From: Melioribacter roseus
Lineage (GTDB): Bacteria; Bacteroidota; Ignavibacteria; Ignavibacteriales; Melioribacteraceae
Direction: 5' to 3'
Length of the DNA: 37,263 nt
NCBI GenBank assembly: GCA_020726285.1
Contig: DYSW01000013.1
Location: 1-37,263 of the forward strand
In this document: positions 18,558-26,574 of the stretch, piece after piece
Numbering within the stretch: the stretch's first letter is position 1
Layout: each line of letters begins with the position of its first letter
Notes under the pieces: generated by a model
Database searches by the model: none
Seen by the model: only the letters and a program-made list of their open reading frames with translations
What the model was told of the DNA's origin: nothing
Translations under genes and position numbers: made by a program

Positions 18558-18638
18558 TAAAGCGAAATTATGAAAGATATTCTTAATATTATTCATAATT
18601 GGGAGTGTAACGAGAAAGAATTCCTTTTAAAAATAAAA
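18558..18638. other. Gene-free spacer between hemB and the decayed two-component pair (first part)
   Basis: The stretch from the hemB start (18451) to 18848 has no credible gene. It holds the hemB promoter candidate, the terminator at 18629-18661 and, from 18715 to 18734, a 9-bp inverted repeat (AATCTTATT / AATAAGATT) with almost no loop. I tested the minus-strand frames of 18662-18847 for a continuation of the LytTR domain and found none. Confidence 0.5.
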
Positions 18639-18661
18639 TTGCCCTGCAACCAACAGGGCAA
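18629..18661 (-). terminator. Intrinsic terminator downstream of the decayed two-component pair
   Basis: A perfect 8-bp stem TTGCCCTG / CAGGGCAA with a 7-nt loop, followed on the minus strand by TTTTATTTTT. It would end minus-strand transcripts from the two-component region before the hemB promoter. Confidence 0.8.
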
Positions 18662-18847
18662 AATCCTCTGAGAAAACTCAAGAAATAACCATAACAAAGC
18701 CTCTATCCAAAACTAATCTTATTTCAATAAGATTTGCAAAAAAGCCGTGTGCAATATAAATTTTAAGGAAGCGTTGTGAGGTTTAAATTAGAATTTGCAT
18801 TATTTCAGAAGAAATTCGTTATAATTTTATGATAAATTGTAAAGTGG

Positions 18848-19304
18848 TTAATTTAAACTATCAAAAAACTTTACTTGAACATTGATGATGAATATTTTTT
18901 CCATCGTTTTAAGAGCAATTTTTTTGGGTTCGTTACTTTCAGAATTGATATTTGAAAAAATTGCTTCAAATTTCTCTATGTAGCTTTTATCGATTTCCTC
19001 TTCAACAATTTTGTTAATTGTTTGAATTAATTCCGAGCTTTTAAAAAGCAAATTCACTGAAAGCTGTAATAAAAATGATTTTCAAACCTTCATAATTTAT
19101 TTTTTGAATTTCATCAAAACCAGTTCCACCTTTAATATCTACATCAAGGAATACTAAATCTGGCTTTTTTGTTGTAATTTCTTCAATTCCAGATGAAACA
19201 GAATCAGCTTCTCCAATTATTTCAATTTGTGGGAAATATTCATGTAGAATTAACGAAATATTCTGTCTTGCAAATTCTTCATCATCAATTATTACGACTT
19301 TCAT
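18848..19304 (-). pseudogene. Decayed LytTR-type response regulator
   Basis: Begins as a normal receiver domain from the ATG at 19304: MKVVIIDDEEFARQNISLIL, PDLVFLDVDIKGGTGFDEIQ with the phospho-acceptor Asp, and IIFITAFSEFAF. The frame then stops at 19041, where a receiver should continue into its conserved C-terminal lysine motif. In another frame the next stretch reads KSSELIQTINKIVEEE (receiver alpha5/linker) and EPKKIALKTMEKIFIINV, like the opening of a LytTR DNA-binding domain, which then ends at 18848 without the rest of that domain. So an internal deletion with frame change at about 19041 and loss of the DNA-binding part have both occurred. It could not bind DNA as it stands. It lies 4 nt after the broken sensor gene. 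Confidence 0.8.
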
Positions 19305-19308
19305 TTTT

Positions 19309-19715
19309 TTAGCTCTTTGGTATCTCGAAAATAATTTTTGTGCCTTTTTCAACTTCAGTTTGTATTTCAAACTTAATTTTTTTCTTTGTCAAAAGATAAA
19401 TATTCTCAATTCTTTCATGTGTAATTTTTATCGCATAAGATTTATGATTTTCTTTTATCTCATTTTGAAAACCGGCGCCGTTATCTTCTACCGAAATTAA
19501 TAAATAATCATCTTTTTCATTAATTTCGACAAAAATAACTCCTTTTCCAAAATCCATATTTTTAATTCCGTGTTCAACAGCATTTTCAATAAATGGTTGA
19601 AGTAACATAGAAGGCATTTTTATTTGCTCTGGAATTTACCAATATCTTGTGCAAAACTCGCCGTAAAGCATCCAAGAATTAAATAAATTGATATTTTTAA
19701 TATTGTTTTAAACAT
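19309..19715 (-). pseudogene. Decayed LytS-type sensor histidine kinase
   Basis: The ATG at 19715 starts a signal peptide (MFKTILKISIYLILGCFTASFAQDIG) that runs into a stop at 19622-19620. In another frame the text from about 19640 reads IPEQIKMPSMLLQPFIENAVEHGI, the N-box of the LytS/YehU-type kinase ATPase domain, followed by VEDNGAGF (G1 box) and the C-terminus GTKIIFEIP ending at 19309. All sensory, membrane and phospho-acceptor-His regions that should lie between are gone: a single deletion has joined the signal peptide, out of frame, to the ATPase domain. The remaining ATPase frame (from 19617) could be called a 102-residue protein, but it lacks a dimerisation domain. Confidence 0.82.
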
Positions 19716-19793
19716 CGATTAACTTTATACTCTTTGAAATTAATAGTTTTTAGATAAAGATAATCTCTATTTTTGTAAAAAAAATATTGAAAT

Positions 19794-20450
19794 ATGACAA
19801 GAAGAAAGCAGCAAAAATTAGATACTTTCCACCTTTTTAAAAATGTAATTTTATCCAAAAATGGAAATGTTGAGCGTGAAGTTTTGAATTATCTTCAGCC
19901 AAATAAAGATTTTGTTCTCGAAATTGGTTGTGGTCGCGGCGATTATTCAATTTCTCTCGCACAGAAATTCCCTGACAAAAATTTTGTAGCACTTGACATT
20001 AAACCTGCAAGATTGTGGAACGGTGCCGATAATTCCTTAAAAATGGAATTAAAAAATATAGTTTTCTTACAAGGAGACGCAATTTTTCTTGATGAATGGT
20101 TTACATCTCTTAAATTCGCTGAAATATGGATAACTTTTCCTGACCCGCATTTCAAAAAGCGTTTAGAAAAAAGTAGATTAACAAACCACTTTTTCTTAAA
20201 AAAATATAGAAATATTCTTTTACAAAATGGTTTTGTACATTTAAAAACTGACGATGAAATGACATACAATTATGCCTTAGAACAAATTGAGATATTAAAT
20301 GCTAAAATTGATTTTTTATCAGAAGACATTTACTCAAGTTCGGAATTAAATGAAATTTTGAGTATTAAAACAAAGTATGAAGAAAAACATCTATTGGATG
20401 GGAAATCAATAAAAATTATAAAATTTAACTTCTTACCAGAATTAGAATAA
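19794..20450 (+). CDS. trmB: tRNA (guanine-N7-)-methyltransferase
   Basis: SAM-dependent methylation of G46 in the tRNA variable loop. Motifs: SAM-binding LEIGCGRGDYSISLA (about 43-57), DIKPARLWNGA, the signature ITFPDPHFKKR (about 112-122), HLKTDDEMTYNYA and the C-terminal TKYEEKHLLDGKSIK. At 218 residues it is full length. The ATG at 19794 is preceded by a TATTTTTG element at 19768-19775 that may be its promoter, which would give a very short leader. Single gene, pointing away from the decayed two-component pair. Confidence 0.95.
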   Translation: MTRRKQQKLDTFHLFKNVILSKNGNVEREVLNYLQPNKDFVLEIGCGRGDYSISLAQKFPDKNFVALDIKPARLWNGADNSLKMELKNIVFLQGDAIFLDEWFTSLKFAEIWITFPDPHFKKRLEKSRLTNHFFLKKYRNILLQNGFVHLKTDDEMTYNYALEQIEILNAKIDFLSEDIYSSSELNEILSIKTKYEEKHLLDGKSIKIIKFNFLPELE

Positions 20451-20475
20451 CAGCAAGCCAAAACAAGTTATTTGA

Positions 20476-20493
20476 TATTGTAATTCTACAATA
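20476..20493 (+). terminator. Weak hairpin after trmB
   Basis: TATTGTA, loop ATTC, TACAATA, a 7-bp A/T-rich stem 26 nt after the trmB stop. No T-run follows, so terminator function is doubtful. Confidence 0.3.
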
Positions 20494-20565
20494 ATTAAGT
20501 TACTACTTTACTGATTAGTTCTAAAAACTGATGATGAAAAAATGAACGAATAACTAAAAATAAAT

Positions 20566-20573
20566 TATATTTG
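20566..20573 (+). promoter_or_regulatory. -7 promoter element of the SRP RNA gene
   Basis: TATATTTG, a perfect match to TAnnTTTG, ends 14 nt before the mature SRP RNA start. A clear -33 TTTG is not seen at the usual spacing. Confidence 0.5.
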
Positions 20574-20586
20574 CTACCTAAATTTT

Positions 20587-20674
20587 CGGAGGTGTGCCGA
20601 CAGTTTGATGCCCAATCCCATCAGGTCCGAAAGGAAGCAGTGGTTAGCAGACATTCTGGGTGGCATTCCCTCCG
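20587..20674 (+). ncRNA. ffs: Signal recognition particle RNA (4.5S, small bacterial type)
   Basis: Contains the conserved SRP apical domain text CAGGTCCGAAAGGAAGCAG (20622-20640): the GGTCCGAAAGG tetraloop region plus AAGCAG of the asymmetric Ffh-binding loop. The ends pair as CGGAGG (20587-20592) with CCTCCG (20669-20674), and a run of seven T follows, so the terminal helix doubles as a terminator. Its length of about 88 nt fits the short bacterial form. The 3' T-run abuts the stop codon of the convergent phosphatase gene. Confidence 0.93.
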
Positions 20675-20679
20675 TTTTT

Positions 20680-21138
20680 TTATGTATAAATCAGAAAATC
20701 TAAATTCCCCGTAAATTTTTGTACACTATTTAAAAAGCTAATCTTTGCAATTGTACCAGGATGAAAATTGATAGCCGAACCAGTATTTGAGACTAAGTTT
20801 GATGCGTGGTAAGAAATATCAGGTTGGTGACCGACAAAAACCAAATTTTCAGCATCCATTGAATTAGCAATCGTGATAATAAAATCGGAAGTTGAACTTG
20901 ATTGTAAATCATTTTCGAGAATGATTGCATTCTTTACATCAAATTTAGTGCGAATTAATTCTGCCGTTTGTTTGGTTCTAATTAATGGTGATGAAAAGAT
21001 GTAATCAATTTGTGGAGCGTGTTTTTCCCAAAACTTTAATGTTTTATTAAATCTTTCAATTCCCTCTTCGCTAAGTTCTCTGTAAAAATCTTTGTATCCT
21101 TTCTCGGCTTTTGCGTGTCTAACTAAATAAATATTCAT
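20680..21138 (-). CDS. sixA: SixA-like histidine phosphatase (phosphohistidine phosphatase family)
   Basis: 152-residue member of the histidine phosphatase superfamily. The RHG-type motif reads LVRHAKAE with phospho-accepting His8; SSPLIRTKQTAE gives the second arginine; the second catalytic histidine is in VFVGHQPDIS (His104). The RHAKAE variant and short size are typical of SixA, which removes phosphate from His in phosphorelay or PTS proteins. The actual target here is unknown. Convergent with the SRP RNA gene and divergent from the NhaC antiporter, with 52 nt between the two starts. Confidence 0.87.
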   Translation of the reverse strand: MNIYLVRHAKAEKGYKDFYRELSEEGIERFNKTLKFWEKHAPQIDYIFSSPLIRTKQTAELIRTKFDVKNAIILENDLQSSSTSDFIITIANSMDAENLVFVGHQPDISYHASNLVSNTGSAINFHPGTIAKISFLNSVQKFTGNLDFLIYT

Positions 21139-21190
21139 AATTGGTAATCTTTCGTTATATTTTATTTTATAATAATAGCCGAAAAATAAC

Positions 21191-23026
21191 GTGAAAAAAC
21201 TAATTCTCTACCTATTTTTAGTACCAATTTTTGTTTTTGGAAAACATGATTCTGAAATTGCTAAACAAGTAATTTTAAGTGAAATTGAATTTAATGTTGA
21301 AATTCTCATTTCAGATTCACTTGAGAACTATGTAATTAAAAATGAAGATGGAAAAATTATTCAAGCAGAAATAAAATTGAATAATTTCAAAAATCTAAAA
21401 ATTGATGATGCTGGAAAGTACTTTGTGTATCAAAATCAGAAAATAGTTAAAGAAATTAGAGTTTTGCCAGCTTGGATTTCTGTTTTACCTCCACTTGTGG
21501 CTATATTTTTGGCTTTAATTTTTAAAGAAGTACTGATTTCACTTTTTGCTGGAATTTTTGTTGGGACTTTCTTTCTATATGATTACAATCTGTTTTCAGC
21601 CTTTTTAAGAGTTGTTGATACCATTTTGATAGATGTAATTGCAGATAGAGACCACATTTTTATTATACTTTTCACAACGTTAATTGGTGGCGTTGTTGGA
21701 ATAATTTCAGCTAATGGCGGCACTTTAGGGCTAGCAAATAAAATAATTCAATGGGCAAAAACTCCCAAAAGTGGAATGTTAGCAACGTGGTTTTTAGGTG
21801 TAATGATTTTTTTTGATGATTATGCTAATTCCCTTTTAGTAGGAAATATGATGAGACCAATTACAGACAAATTGAAAATATCTCGTGAAAAGTTGGCTTT
21901 TATTGTTGATTCTACTTCAGCCCCTATAACTTCACTTGTAATTGTAAGCACTTGGATTGGGTTTGAACTTGGGTTAATTTCAGAAGCACTTAAAATTACA
22001 GGAATTCAACTTTCTTCTTATGATGTTTTTATTCAAAGTTTGCCTTATAGATTTTACCCAATTGCAATAATTTTCTTTGTTTTCTGGAATAGTTATTCAA
22101 ATAGAGATTTTGGTCCGATGCTAATTGCCGAAAAGAAAGTAAGAAGCGGAAATTACAACTTTTCTGAAATTACGGCTAACAAAATTAGTAGCGGAAAATA
22201 TTTTGAAGTGAAATCACCAAAATGGTATAATTCCGTTATTCCAATTCTAATTATACTATTACTTACTTTATACGGATTATATTACACGGGAGTTCAAGCA
22301 ATAGAAAAATTAGGATTAACTACCTATTCAATCCGAGAAATAATTAGTAATTCTGATTCTTATTCAGCTTTACTTTGGGCAAGTTTTATTTCTGTTTTTG
22401 TTGCAACTTTTCTTACAATTTGGCAAAAAATTAAGAAACTTCACGCTGTAATTGATGATTTATGGGAAGGGCTTCGTTCGATGTTTGTTGCAATTGTTAT
22501 CCTAATTTTTGCTTGGGGAATTAGCTCAATTACAGCCGAACTTCATACAGCAGATTATTTAATTTCTGTACTTGTTGAAAATGTAGATATAAATTTTATT
22601 GCCGTTCTAGTTTTTCTTGTATCGGCATTAACTAGTTTTTCAACTGGGACAAGTTGGGGAACAATGGCTATTATTATGCCAATTGTTGTACCTTTAACTT
22701 GGCAAATGGGACTTTCAGATAATTTATCACAAAATATAATTCAATTCCATTTGCTAAATGTTGTTGGTTCAGTTCTTGCTGGTGCAGTTTTCGGTGATCA
22801 TTGCTCACCAATTGCCGATACTACAATTTTAAGTTCACTTGCCTCAAGTTGCAATCACATAGAACATGTTAGAACTCAACTACCATACGCTATTTTAGTG
22901 GGAATTGCTTCAATAATATTTGGGAATTTCGGTGTGCTTTTGGGTTTGCCAATTTGGCTGATTTACATTCTTTTATTTGGATTTTTGATTGGTTTCTTGC
23001 AGATAAAAGGAGAAAAAGTTAATTGA
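21191..23026 (+). CDS. Na+/H+ antiporter, NhaC family, with an N-terminal extracytoplasmic domain
   Basis: Multi-helix inner-membrane antiporter. Family landmarks: FFDDYANSLLVGNMMRPITD, STSAPITSLVIVSTWIGFE, FSTGTSWGTMAIIMPIVVPL and FGDHCSPIADTTILSSLASS. Such proteins exchange Na+ for H+, although some family members move other ion/solute pairs such as malate/lactate. Unusually, residues 1-17 look like a signal peptide (MKKLILYLFLVPIFVFG) and about 18-93 form a polar beta-rich segment before the first transporter helix, accounting for part of the extra length (611 residues). Start is GTG; a signal-like sequence directly follows it, which supports this start. Confidence 0.9.
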   Translation: MKKLILYLFLVPIFVFGKHDSEIAKQVILSEIEFNVEILISDSLENYVIKNEDGKIIQAEIKLNNFKNLKIDDAGKYFVYQNQKIVKEIRVLPAWISVLPPLVAIFLALIFKEVLISLFAGIFVGTFFLYDYNLFSAFLRVVDTILIDVIADRDHIFIILFTTLIGGVVGIISANGGTLGLANKIIQWAKTPKSGMLATWFLGVMIFFDDYANSLLVGNMMRPITDKLKISREKLAFIVDSTSAPITSLVIVSTWIGFELGLISEALKITGIQLSSYDVFIQSLPYRFYPIAIIFFVFWNSYSNRDFGPMLIAEKKVRSGNYNFSEITANKISSGKYFEVKSPKWYNSVIPILIILLLTLYGLYYTGVQAIEKLGLTTYSIREIISNSDSYSALLWASFISVFVATFLTIWQKIKKLHAVIDDLWEGLRSMFVAIVILIFAWGISSITAELHTADYLISVLVENVDINFIAVLVFLVSALTSFSTGTSWGTMAIIMPIVVPLTWQMGLSDNLSQNIIQFHLLNVVGSVLAGAVFGDHCSPIADTTILSSLASSCNHIEHVRTQLPYAILVGIASIIFGNFGVLLGLPIWLIYILLFGFLIGFLQIKGEKVN

Positions 23027-23072
23027 AAATTGTATGAATCATATCTCCATAAATATGTGTTATTTCCTCACG

Positions 23073-23538
23073 CTATTTTTCAAAAAAATCATCATCAATA
23101 TTTAGAAATTGACCAATATTGTCATCAATTCTGGGAAGATAATTATCACCAGGATTACCAAATTGGTATCTTCTAACAAAAATATTTGATACATAAGCAA
23201 TTGTGTGTTTCCAAAAATCTTGTGGTTTAAATTTTTCAAAAACTTTATTCATTTTAATTAAATTCATTACTGAAACGGCAAGTAGTATGTTGCGGATTTC
23301 AAAAAAACCAAGATGCATAACTGCTTGAGAAATATTAGTAATTTTTCCAGTTAATCCGAAAAATTGGACTATTTGCAATTCTTAAAACTTTGCTTGCTGA
23401 AACTTGGTCGGTTGAAATAATTTTTGCGATATCGTTTGTAGTGGAATGTCTATTTGCCATTGTATCTACTAACTTTTGGTAAATAACTGGAAGTGTAGGA
23501 AGTTCATTGAGTTTCGCTATAATTAATTCTTTTTTCAT
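23073..23538 (-). pseudogene. Frameshifted HDOD-domain signalling protein
   Basis: The first frame, from an ATG at 23538 (GGAG upstream), reads KLNELPTLPVIYQKLVDTMA and ISTDQVSASKVLRIANSPIF, a standard HDOD opening. It then runs out of frame at a run of five A on the plus strand (23359-23363). Removing one base restores FGLTGKITNISQAVMHLGFFEIRN, the expected continuation, in the frame that ends at 23073. Further on, the segment after KPQDFWKHTIAYV lacks the usual GLLHDIG core and jumps to a short tail, so a deletion is also likely. HDOD proteins are regulatory scaffolds; this copy appears dead. An in-frame ATG at 23583 overlaps the upstream Nudix stop as ATGA. Confidence 0.8.
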
Positions 23539-23579
23539 TTTCTCCAAATTCATAAATTCAATTGTGCAATTGAATGATT

Positions 23580-24242
23580 TCATTTAATATTAATTCTTTC
23601 TACAAACTTCATCAACAAAAAAGCAGTAATTCCCCATATTACACCAAATTGCGTTTCATACAAATATACTGGATAGCCATTTATTTCTCTTGTATTATGG
23701 TATTTTTCGGGCAGATTAAATTTTTTGGCTGGAGAAATTGATTTTTGCTTACCTTCAACTGATTTATTGGGATTTATAGAAATAGAAAAACTAAATTCAT
23801 TTGGTAAATTTTCTTTGAAATACGAAATTGGCATCGAAAATACTTTTGCAACTTCATTTTGCCGAAATTCAAGTTCAGTGATATCTGAAATCTCAAGTTG
23901 TCCAATAAATGCTTCGACCAAAACTCCTGTAACGTTCACAAAACTTCCTAGTTTGCCAAGATATTTGATTTGATTTCTTTTAAGCGACAATTCTTCCATT
24001 GCTTCACGAATTGCAGTTTTTTTGAAAATTTTATCATTTTCATCAAATTCTCCACCAGGGAAACAGACTTCACCTGGTTGCCTAATTCCTTCTGAACGAA
24101 TTTCAAATAAAATGTGCATTTCATCATTTTTGAAAAATATTGGAATTAAAACTGCCGATTTGAAAAAATGATCACAATTCAGAAGATTAGGTTTTGAAGT
24201 AAGAAATATTTCGATATTATTTAAAGTTATTCTCTTTTTCAT
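23580..24242 (-). CDS. Nudix hydrolase, CoA pyrophosphatase-like (NudL/YeaB type)
   Basis: 220 residues. The Nudix box reads GGEFDENDKIFKKTAIREAM followed by EEL (about 69-91); its spacing is one residue longer than the classic pattern, as in coenzyme-A Nudix enzymes. Just ahead is the UPF0035-like SEGIRQPGEVCFPGG stretch and SAVLIPIFF near residue 29. These enzymes cleave CoA or related nucleotides to 4'-phosphopantetheine and 3',5'-ADP. The final Gly of the Nudix box is replaced by Ser (EELSL), so substrate call is probable only. ATG at 24242; the frame ends overlapping the first ATG of the HDOD relic. Confidence 0.85.
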   Translation of the reverse strand: MKKRITLNNIEIFLTSKPNLLNCDHFFKSAVLIPIFFKNDEMHILFEIRSEGIRQPGEVCFPGGEFDENDKIFKKTAIREAMEELSLKRNQIKYLGKLGSFVNVTGVLVEAFIGQLEISDITELEFRQNEVAKVFSMPISYFKENLPNEFSFSISINPNKSVEGKQKSISPAKKFNLPEKYHNTREINGYPVYLYETQFGVIWGITAFLLMKFVERINIK

Positions 24243-24265
24243 TTCATTAAAAGGTGGTTATATAT

Positions 24266-24273
24266 TACATTTG
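24266..24273 (+). promoter_or_regulatory. Putative -7 promoter element of the heme operon
   Basis: TACATTTG matches TAnnTTTG and lies about 73 nt before the first gene of the operon. The candidate -33 (TTTC at 24242-24245, spacing 20) has one mismatch. Confidence 0.42.
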
Positions 24274-24346
24274 AATTGTAAACTTAAATCAAAAAAAAGC
24301 CAATTTCCAAACAAATAAATGAATTTTCAATAAATACTAGTACAAA

Positions 24347-25171
24347 ATGGATAGTTTTATCAATATTTTAAATTTATTCTTGTTGTTGTTCTACATTCTT
24401 TCTTTCACTTCATATTTACTCGATTTTAAGAATGATTTACCTTTTTTCAAGAATAGCAAAAGAATCTTTTTGTTTCTAACCATTTTAATTCATCTCATTT
24501 TTATTGTTTTGTTAACAAATGAATTAAAGCATTTTCCAATTACTAATAAATTTGAGATATTTTCATTAATATCATTTTCGATTGTATTTACATATTTTTT
24601 GATTGAATTGCTGACCGACATAAAAGGAACAGGGTTGTTTTTGCTCGCTTTATCGTTGATTTTGCAAGTTCAATCTGTATTCCTTTTCAAGATGAATCCA
24701 AATGTTTTACCAATCTTGAAATCAATTCCAATGGGACTTCACGTTTCTACAGCAATTTTGAGCTACACAGCTTTTTCAATTTCAGCTATCTATGCAATTT
24801 TATATTTTCTACTTTATAAAAGCATCAAATCCAACAAATTTGGGCTATATTTTAATAAACTTCCAGATTTAGAAATACTCGAAAAATTATCATTCACAGC
24901 AATGTCCATCGGGTTGGTTTTACTTTCAATTGCAATAATTATTGGGATAATTTGGCTGCCCTCCGCATTCCCAAATTTCAGCTATTATGACCCAAAAATT
25001 ATTTCGACTTTCATCGTTTGGATTTTTTATGCGGTTGGAATTTCACGAAAGGAACTTGGATATCTTTATGGTAAAAAGTTGATTAGGTTTGCAATTATTG
25101 GATTATTCTTAATAATTTTGGCAAGTATGGGACCATCATTTTTTACTAACTCATTCCACACTTTTGGTTGA
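24347..25171 (+). CDS. CcsA/HemX-family membrane protein
   Basis: 274 residues with about eight hydrophobic helices; the central part (IPMGLHVSTAILSYTAFSISAIYAILYFLL) matches the cytochrome c assembly (CcsA/CcmC/HemX) family. The tryptophan-rich WWD heme-binding loop of true CcsA/CcmF proteins is not seen. It stands 13 nt ahead of hemA, the same position as B. subtilis hemX, whose product lowers HemA amount. So a HemX-like role in controlling glutamyl-tRNA reductase is more likely than cytochrome c heme ligation. First gene of the heme operon. Confidence 0.82.
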   Translation: MDSFINILNLFLLLFYILSFTSYLLDFKNDLPFFKNSKRIFLFLTILIHLIFIVLLTNELKHFPITNKFEIFSLISFSIVFTYFLIELLTDIKGTGLFLLALSLILQVQSVFLFKMNPNVLPILKSIPMGLHVSTAILSYTAFSISAIYAILYFLLYKSIKSNKFGLYFNKLPDLEILEKLSFTAMSIGLVLLSIAIIIGIIWLPSAFPNFSYYDPKIISTFIVWIFYAVGISRKELGYLYGKKLIRFAIIGLFLIILASMGPSFFTNSFHTFG

Positions 25172-25184
25172 AAGGTATTTTTGA

Positions 25185-26453
25185 ATGGAAATTATCGGAA
25201 TTAGTTTAAGCTATCGAACTTGTTCTATAGAAAAACGTGAATCTCTTTATTTGAACGAATCTGAAAAAGAAGAGTTAATAAAAATTCTTAAAAACGGCTT
25301 CTTGCTTGAAGGAATTGTAATATCAACTTGTAACCGAACAGAAATAATTGGTCTGACAATTAATGATGAAATTACTATAGATATTTTAGTTGACAAAATT
25401 TTAGAATATAAACCTGTTGAAAATCTAAAATCTTCAGATTTTCTAAAATACTTCAATTGCACAGCTCTTAAGCATATTCTTGAAGTGGTTTCCGGAATTG
25501 ATTCACTAATTATTGGCGATAGTCAAATATTAGGTCAAGTAAAAGAATCATTTCTGCTCTCAGAAAAACTTAATTTTCTTGGAACCATTTTCCACAGAAT
25601 TGAGCAAATTTCATTGAAACTTGGAAAAAAAGTAATATCAGAAACCATTTTAGGCGAAGGTGCAGTTTCTATAAGTTACGCAGCAATTAAAGTTATCGAG
25701 AAAATATTTTCACATTTTCAGAATAAACAAGCTCTAATTATTGGTGCTGGCGAAACTGCCGAATTAGCTGCTATGCATTTGAATGAATTGAATTTAGAAA
25801 AGATGTATATTACAAACAGAACTCGAGAAAAAGGCGAAAATTTGGCAAATAAGATTTCGGCAGAATTTATTGAGTTTGAAAATTTTGATTCTATTTTGCA
25901 AGAAATTGATATTCTCATTTCCGCCACAAGCTCGCCAAATTTTCTAATTGATTTTGAACGAATAAAATCCATTGGAAAATTTAGAAGAGGAAAACCACTT
26001 GTTATTATGGATATTGCCATTCCGCGTGATATTGATCCAAAAGTGGCAAATTTAGATTGGATTTTTTACCACGATGTCGATTCGCTACAAAAATTTATCG
26101 ACCAAAATATCGAAAAGCGAAAAGCCGAGATTCCAAAAATTAAATCATTTATTCAAGATGAAATGGTTACATTTTTCTCGTGGTATAATACTTTACAAAT
26201 AATTCCAACGCTTAAAAATTTCCGTGATTTTTTTGAAGAAATTCGTTCCGATGAATTTGAAAAAATCAAAAACAAATTGTTGCCCGAAGAAATCGAGAAA
26301 GTGGAAAATATGACAAAACGATTAGTCGGAAGAATTTTGCATAACCCAACAATCAATCTAAAAAAACTATCAGAAGATAGTTCGAACTATGAAAAATCAT
26401 CAGAATATTCTAAAATGCTAATGGAACTTTATAATCTTTCAAAGAAAAGTTAA
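25185..26453 (+). CDS. hemA: Glutamyl-tRNA reductase
   Basis: NADPH-dependent reduction of glutamyl-tRNA(Glu) to glutamate-1-semialdehyde, the first committed step of the C5 heme route. Catalytic Cys49 is in VISTCNRTEI; the substrate-binding GIDSLIIGDSQILGQVKE follows; the NADPH site is IIGAGETAELAAMHL (about 186-200); a C-terminal helical dimerisation domain ends the protein. 422 residues, normal length. The product goes to HemL (14867-16159). The 121-nt gap to hemC is the only real break in the operon. Confidence 0.96.
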   Translation: MEIIGISLSYRTCSIEKRESLYLNESEKEELIKILKNGFLLEGIVISTCNRTEIIGLTINDEITIDILVDKILEYKPVENLKSSDFLKYFNCTALKHILEVVSGIDSLIIGDSQILGQVKESFLLSEKLNFLGTIFHRIEQISLKLGKKVISETILGEGAVSISYAAIKVIEKIFSHFQNKQALIIGAGETAELAAMHLNELNLEKMYITNRTREKGENLANKISAEFIEFENFDSILQEIDILISATSSPNFLIDFERIKSIGKFRRGKPLVIMDIAIPRDIDPKVANLDWIFYHDVDSLQKFIDQNIEKRKAEIPKIKSFIQDEMVTFFSWYNTLQIIPTLKNFRDFFEEIRSDEFEKIKNKLLPEEIEKVENMTKRLVGRILHNPTINLKKLSEDSSNYEKSSEYSKMLMELYNLSKKS

Positions 26454-26574
26454 AATGATATTTGAAGTCCATTTTTTAGAATTGCTTCTTTTGCAAAAGG
26501 AGAATTATTGAAATCTTTAGTTGTAAACGGATGTGTTTCAATCCGATTTTCTATCTTGAGAATAATAGGTAAAA

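Noticed and set aside
18570-18671. 33-codon plus-strand frame starting with ATG upstream of hemB
   Set aside because: It spans the terminator hairpin at 18629-18661 and has no ribosome binding site; chance frame.
18715-18734. Perfect 9-bp inverted repeat considered as an operator or terminator
   Set aside because: The 2-nt loop and lack of a T-run argue against a terminator; a single A/T-rich palindrome is weak evidence for an operator.
26450-26530. Minus-strand text ending KNGLQISF in the hemA-hemC gap, resembling an outer-membrane protein C-terminus
   Set aside because: Only about 27 codons, no upstream domain, and most of the frame overlaps hemC antisense; too little to call a relic.
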